A stretch of DNA of 64,000 nucleotides from Oreocharis arfaki (Eukaryota; Chordata; Aves; Passeriformes; Paramythiidae), in assembly GCA_013398015.1 (NCBI GenBank), contig VZRR01011459.1, positions 130,220-194,219 on the forward strand. Reading direction: 5' to 3'. The notes below the pieces were generated by a model, which saw only the letters and a program-made list of their open reading frames with translations, did no database searches and was not told the origin of the DNA. Within the stretch, counting starts at the first letter, position 1; the number at the start of each line of letters is the position of its first letter. The translations under genes and the position numbers were made by a program. Positions 58,704-64,000 of the stretch are shown here, in pieces.

Positions 58704-60224
58704 ATGTCCCAAAAACAGTTGAAAGAAGCCTTTATCAGCAACCTAAATGGAACGACTTTGCTGGAAATTTCCGCAGGCTTGTCCCTGGCTCCGCTGTGCC
58801 TGCTCTGCAGAGGGCTCCTCCTGATCCTGTACTACCTGCACCATGGAAAACCTGTAAGCTCAAGGAAATACAGCCTGCTGCTCGACTTCCTGGTGCTGGT
58901 GTCTCCTCTCCTGTTCTCCTGCACCGTCTTGTCTCCAATCATCTTTTTCATGCCAGTTATCCTTGCTGCCTTCTGCGCCGGAATATTTTCCAAAATATAC
59001 AGCCAGAGAAAACGGGAGGCCAGAGAGCCCTTTGGGCAAATTGTAAAAGAATTCCAGAAGACATACTTGGATCCTGAGTACATTCCAGCAATAACCGTGT
59101 TCCGTGTTTATGTCAACGTGCTGACATCCATCAGCATTTTGGCCGTGGATTTCCCGCAGTACCCCCGGCGATACGCCAAGGCCGAGACCTACGGCACCGG
59201 AGTTATGGATTTCGGTGTTGGAGCCTTTATCTTTGGAAATGCTCTCGTTTGCCCTGAGGTTCGACAGAAGCCTTACACGACACAGCCCAGGTTTTCCAGT
59301 CTGGCCAGGCAGGTGTTTTCCGTGTGGCCGCTGATTTCCCTCGGTGTTGGGCGGCTGCTGAGTGTTAAATCCATCGAGTACCACGAACACACCTCGGAGT
59401 ACGGCGTGCACTGGAATTTTTTCTTCACCTTGGCATTTGTGAGACTTGCAGCGTCTCTGCTTTTAGCCGTAGTTCCCAGACATAAGGCTTGGCTTGTGGC
59501 TCTAGCTCTGGCTGTGCTTTATCAGCTCCTTCTCAGCACTACCTCCCTGAAGGTGTTCATCCTGCACGGGAGCGACGGCAGAGACTCCCGCCTCGGCTTC
59601 CTCGATGCCAACCGGGAAGGGCTGCTCTCCCTCCTTGGCTACCTGGCCATCTACCTGGCAAGTGTGCAGGTGGGGCTGTGGCTGCTGCAGCGCAGGGCCT
59701 CGGTGAGGGGCTGGCTGGAAGCCCTGAGGGGGCTGGCTCTGGCAGTTCTGGTGCTGTTCGTGCTCCTCCAGCTGTGCCAGGCGTGCACGGAGCCCGTGTC
59801 CCGCCGCGTGGCCAACCTGCCCTTCTGCACCTGGGTGCTTGCCCACTGCCTGCTGCTGCTGAGCTTTTTTGTGCTCACCGATCTCGCCCTGGTGTTCACA
59901 AAGCTGCTGGTGAAGGGCTCCAGCGTGCCCTGTTGCTGGAAGGCTGTGCAGCCCCCTGATTCCAGTAAAAAGCACGGAAAGGAGGCCGTGCCGGTGGGAA
60001 GGGAAGACAAGCTGTCACAGCTATGCTTGATTAGCGCTATTAACAAAAATCAATTACTGTTTTTCTTGCTGGCAAATGTTATGACTGGTGCTGTGAACAT
60101 CCTGATAGACACAATCCACAGCAAGGCTGCCTTTACATTATGCATACTGCACTTGTACATGTTTTTGAACTGTTTAATTATGTATATGTTGCATGCCAGA
60201 AATATAGTATTAAAGTTTTGGTGA
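58704..60224 (+). CDS. PIGW: PIGW, GPI inositol acyltransferase
   Basis: PIG-W (yeast Gwt1) adds a fatty acyl chain to the inositol of GlcN-PI in the ER, an early step of GPI-anchor synthesis. The single coding exon gives 506 residues (human 504). It starts MSQKQLKEAFISNLNGTT, near identical to the human start, and continues with many hydrophobic helices, a loop RVYVNVLTSISILAVDFPQY, then TYGTGVMDFGVGAFIFGNAL, and SIEYHEHTSEYGVHWNFFFT, all GWT1-family signatures. An acceptor (tgttttcag) ends at 58689, 14 bases before the ATG, so the 5' UTR is spliced, as in human. An in-frame upstream ATG at 58680 lies partly in the intron and is excluded. The C terminus ends in RNIVLKFW. Confidence 0.95.
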   Translation: MSQKQLKEAFISNLNGTTLLEISAGLSLAPLCLLCRGLLLILYYLHHGKPVSSRKYSLLLDFLVLVSPLLFSCTVLSPIIFFMPVILAAFCAGIFSKIYSQRKREAREPFGQIVKEFQKTYLDPEYIPAITVFRVYVNVLTSISILAVDFPQYPRRYAKAETYGTGVMDFGVGAFIFGNALVCPEVRQKPYTTQPRFSSLARQVFSVWPLISLGVGRLLSVKSIEYHEHTSEYGVHWNFFFTLAFVRLAASLLLAVVPRHKAWLVALALAVLYQLLLSTTSLKVFILHGSDGRDSRLGFLDANREGLLSLLGYLAIYLASVQVGLWLLQRRASVRGWLEALRGLALAVLVLFVLLQLCQACTEPVSRRVANLPFCTWVLAHCLLLLSFFVLTDLALVFTKLLVKGSSVPCCWKAVQPPDSSKKHGKEAVPVGREDKLSQLCLISAINKNQLLFFLLANVMTGAVNILIDTIHSKAAFTLCILHLYMFLNCLIMYMLHARNIVLKFW

Positions 60225-62260
60225 TTCCACTCTGGCCGAGTGGACTAGCTGGACTTGGTTTGCTGTAGTTGAATGATGGTATTTAATGGAAAAAACCAGT
60301 ATTTTTCCTGGGTGTGTTGCAATAATTTATAATTTAGTAGAGCTTTTTATTATTTAGTGTTGATTATTTTTTAATGGTTCATTTTACCAAATTATACAGT
60401 CGATGCTCTTACCTGTTGGGAGTTGTTGCACATTATCCTGAAAACTTAGGTTTGGAGATTGCTGAATATTCCTGCTGCTCCTGAGAGTAAATTGTATTTA
60501 CAGTTAGTGAACTGTGCTCATACCCAAGGAATTAGATAACAAGGTAGAGTAGAAACCAGATGAAAAGTAAGAGAATGAGTAATTACATGGAGAGAGAGGC
60601 CTAGCTGTGTCAAGGTTTATCTAGTTAAGGCCCTTGCATAAATAATAGATAAGAATAATTCTTTATATAAAATGTATTGAATAAGTGGATACTTAAATAT
60701 GTTTTGGCCCCAGTCCTGCAGGGACTTATGCATATGCTTGACTTTGATGGTAGTAATTGTGGAATGTTAATCATATACTGAAACCTAAATTAGCCTTTGA
60801 ATTAAAGCTAAATTTTACTTCCATCCCCACTGATGAATATAAATGAAGACCTGAGATAAAGTGTGATGCTCTGAAGGATAAATTCAACTGCAGATGAATT
60901 CATAAAGCAGTTGTTGGAGGCTGTGGTGCAGATAATAAGAGCAACACAGCCTTTTATAAGAAAATGCAAAGATACCAAACTAATTCAGCCCCAACCTGCA
61001 GACCAGCACGTTGTGACAGCTCATCTTTAGCACTGCTGTAAAAGAGGGTCTTCAGCATTACTTTGAAAGTACTCAAGTCCCAACTACTTGTCTGTAAAAT
61101 TGCTTTAAACAGCAGCTCATTGACTACTATGTTTTGCCAGCTGAGATGTCTCCAAGGTGGGACATTTGGTGTTAATTTTTACTAGCAAACAAATGGGCTG
61201 CAGATGGAAAGAAGTGCAGGGCACTGGGTCAGCATTCTGGCAACGGCTCGAGAAGGGAACTGCTCAGTTTCTCAGTCTTCCTTGCAAGCCCAGAGCAGAA
61301 CACCCCCTTTGCTCCCTTTCCTGACTGTGACAGTTCTTCCTGACCTCATAAAGTTGTTGGGAAGAGAAATACACTTAAAGATTGTGAGGAATTCAATAAT
61401 GGGATATAAATACTTTAGGAGCAGAATACCAATGGCAGTTGATGATAGATGTCTAATGTCAGTGGAGTTACAGCAGTACACATGGGCCATATTTCATATT
61501 TCTCCTTGTCTGTCACAAGTGATGAATCATAAAACCTTTGGAGAATAAGCCTCTAAATCAGATTCCTTAAGACAGACATGCTGTGGAAGAGTCATAAATT
61601 TATGAGGTTCTCCAAGCCCCTGGCCAGCAGAAAGGTGAAGTGTTAGGATTACAGGCTGTGGCCATGCTGAGTGCATGCCTGTTTGCTTCCAGCTTAAAGC
61701 CATGTAGTCTTGAGAATTAAAGCAAACCAGCCTGTATTATCCCCGGGGACAAATGCAAGAACTGGCAGCACCCTCTTAGAAACAGTTGTCAGTTTTTAGC
61801 GGAGTTTTCTGGTAACTGGTGGATGTGTTTATTTTAAAACACTTCCTAGACTTGCCTAGGGAAGAGAGGTCTCCCTCGTGAACCGGCTGGCACTGCTCAT
61901 TTATGCAAAATTACTCACGGATATTTATTTTTGAAATATTTAAAGCCCAGGACCTGCAGCGAGTTCTGCCTGCGAGCACAGGCCTGTCGGTGTGATTCAG
62001 AACGAATTGGGTGTGACAAGCAGAGCTGTGTCTGGACAAGCACAGGGCATCCAGGTGCCAACTGCAGCGGGTGAAGCAGAGAGGAGGACGTGGGAGGTCT
62101 GCTGGGTGGTGCCAGTTCCAGGGCTGCAGCTGTGGTTGCCACAACAGCAGCAAACCGAGGGCATCGTGGTGCACCAGAGTGAGAACAACCCTCTCACCAA
62201 CGCCAGCTTCTCATCCTGAGGACTCCTCCTGCTTCTGAAGCCCTGAGAAGTAAGGTAAAG
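60225..62260. other. PIGW 3' flank
   Basis: AT-rich, non-coding. The PIGW 3' UTR must start here but I see no canonical AATAAA close by; ATTAAA occurs at 60801-60806 and also inside the last codons (about 60203). A probable ancient repeat lies at 60706-60765. Open frames at 61204-61548 (+) and 61911-62410 (-) show no family features. Confidence 0.5.
60706..60765 (+). repeat. Possible ancient reptile-type interspersed repeat
   Basis: ggccccagtcctgcagggac then ttatgcatatgcttgacttt resembles a repeat common in turtle and crocodile genomes (a 'cctgcaaagacttatgcac.tgcttaacttt' core). From memory only; the element class is not certain. Confidence 0.35.
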
Positions 62261-62269
62261 GTTGTAGCC

Positions 62270-62530
62270 GGGCGAGTTTGGTCTCTTCTCCCAGGCAGCA
62301 AGTGACAGAAAGAGAGAACGTGGCCTCAAGCTGTACCAGGGGAGGTTCAGGTTGGACATCAGGAGGAATTTCTCCATGGAAAGTATGGTGAGGAATTGGA
62401 AGGTGTCCAAGGAATGACTGGATGTGGCACTCAGGGCTCTGGGCTACTTCACAAAGTTGTGGATCAGTCACAGGTTCGACTTGATGATCTCAGAGGTCTT
62501 TTCCAACCTAAATGACTCTGGGATTCTGTG
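62270..62530 (+). mobile_element. CR1 LINE 3' fragment
   Basis: Clear CR1 phrases in plus orientation: gttcaggttggacatcagga, ggaatttctccatggaaagt, ggcactcagggctctgggct, cgacttgatgatctcagagg and tcttttccaacctaaatgac followed by tctgggattctgtg. The longest CR1 copy in the window. Confidence 0.9.
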
Positions 62531-63904
62531 AGCTGTTCACCAGTGAATTAATGAGAGACAATTAATTCTCGCTGTTGTCGATAACAAATGCAGCGAGCGC
62601 TGCCCTGAAGCAACTGGTGTAGTTATGAATGCTGAGTGTTCAGCCTGTGAACACAAGATAATTGCCCAGGCCTCTGAAAGAACCCAGAGATGCAAGCAAG
62701 CATCCTTTGATCACAGGATAAGTGAACAGCTCCGTTTGGGTTTGAAAAGATGTGAAAAGTGAACACCAGGACACTGCTGTTCTCCACACACCTCCACAGC
62801 TGTTGGATGGGTGGCTGGAAGGAACAAGAACTCTGCATTTCACCTCACTCTGGGCTGTGTTTAGACAAAGAACCCTTTGTACAGATTAAAAGTGTATATT
62901 TTAAAATCAGAAGCTTTTATTTAGTTGTTACATAATAAGCAAAAGTTAAAGATATTTCAAGTAGGAAGACTAATGGTTCAACCGTAACATGTCACCTATT
63001 TCAACAATTGTAAAGCAGAGGAAAACAGAAATTGTTTTGCCTTTGCTGCCACGGTTCCACCAAATGACCTTTCTGTAGGGCTGCAGGGTGGAAAAATGCT
63101 GGAATATGGTGGGAGAATGGTGCTGATTCTATTTATCCTTAACCTTTTATTAAACATCACTAACTTCTTAACACTTTATTTTTAAGGATCAACTCTAGCA
63201 TGCCTCCTCTCCCTCTCAACTGCAGGGGTGCCTCTTTTGAAGTCAAATGTTACCCTAAAGATTCCAGGCAGGATCCTATTTCAAAGCCACACTGTCCCAG
63301 AGAACAGGTATTTCTTCCAGGCAAAGAGGGCCATGCAAATGAACGCAGGAAGGGGCTGGCTGCCTTTCCACCGTGCTGGAGATAACAAACAAGCTGCGTG
63401 TTCCAGCAGCTTAAAACAACTTTAAAAATCCATGGATAAAAATTGTATGAAATGTAATGGTGCTTCTCATATCCACGTGCACTCCAAGAACACAAAACCT
63501 GGGATGCTGTTGTTCCCGTTAGAGCTGCTACACGAGGAGCTCGAGTAAATTAACTCCTCCACTCAACATCGTTTTTAGGCAGACACAAGAAAAATTAAAG
63601 AATCCTGCTCCTTAATTACCTCCCCTGCATTTTCTTGTGAGGGCTTTAGTGTCTATATCCATACACAACAAGAATGAACAGGTCAGCTGTATTATTCAAT
63701 AGTTTAAGAAAGGCTTTGGGTTGGGGTTGGTTTGGTTTGTTTTTTTTTGGGGGGGGTGGGGGGAAGGCTGCTTAATTTAGGCAGCCACAGGATTTCGAGC
63801 TGGCTGCACTGGGGTGCTGCAGGCGCCAAGCAGAGCTGTTAAATCCTGCCCTGCCTGGCTTGGCACCAGGGCGGCGAGGGCTGAGCTGTGTTTGATGCTG
63901 GGGC
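62531..63904. other. Non-coding interval near the right edge
   Basis: No exon or RNA gene is supported. Contains a T/G homopolymer cluster at about 63722-63770. The neighbour expected from mammalian order (GGNBP2) is not reached. Confidence 0.55.
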
Positions 63905-64000
63905 AGCGTCTGAGGCAGAGAATTCAGGGAGCCCCAAGGACATCGAGTCCAACTCACAGGACACCCCAAAATCCCCCCCCGCCCCGTGCCTCAGAGCGTT
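63905..64000 (-). mobile_element. CR1-like fragment at the right edge
   Basis: ccccaaggacatcgagtcca then actcacaggacaccccaaaa resembles the reverse complement of a CR1 3' end. Short and cut off by the window edge. Confidence 0.4.

Overview
The window is nuclear DNA from a bird. Genes are split by GT-AG introns, single-copy gene tails are conserved with human, and several fragments carry the 3' end typical of avian CR1 LINEs. No prokaryotic, viral or CRISPR-type system is present. The gene set (USP32, CA4, ZNHIT3, MYO19, PIGW) corresponds to material found on human 17q12 and 17q23. I rebuilt the exons by hand from splice sites and reading phase. The CA4, ZNHIT3 and MYO19 models close in frame across every junction, giving 316, 155 and 962 residues.

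Layout. At 1-4340 (+) lie the last four coding exons and 3' UTR of the ubiquitin protease USP32, ending in a CVLQ prenylation box. At 4340-16085 is mostly non-coding DNA with CR1 fragments, microsatellites and one dubious terminal-exon-like frame. At 16086-29504 (-) is the complete carbonic anhydrase IV gene: eight coding exons, one GC-AG intron, a long first intron and a TATA box. At 29590-35400 is non-coding DNA with a 26-base assembly gap. At 35502-36470 (+) is an intronless class A receptor with the hallmarks of the lysophospholipid (EDG) group. At 37985-39230 (+) is ZNHIT3, whose exon-1 end and splice donor are copied again inside its first intron. At 39300-56651 (-) is the complete mitochondrial myosin MYO19 in 24 coding exons. 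At about 57750-58170 is a GC-rich region that looks like a shared promoter between MYO19 and PIGW. At 58704-60224 (+) is PIGW as one coding exon, followed by non-coding DNA to the end.

The genes are mostly housekeeping or membrane functions with no obvious common pathway. One link is real: PIGW makes an essential step of GPI-anchor synthesis, and CA4 is a GPI-anchored enzyme. USP32 and CA4 are tail to tail, ZNHIT3 and MYO19 are tail to tail with 3' ends almost touching, and MYO19 and PIGW are head to head. The most unusual features are the ZNHIT3 donor duplication, the EDG-like receptor with a changed TM6 switch residue, a 209-base tandem duplication next to ATTCT repeats upstream of MYO19, and a 29-base tandem repeat just upstream of a MYO19 splice acceptor.
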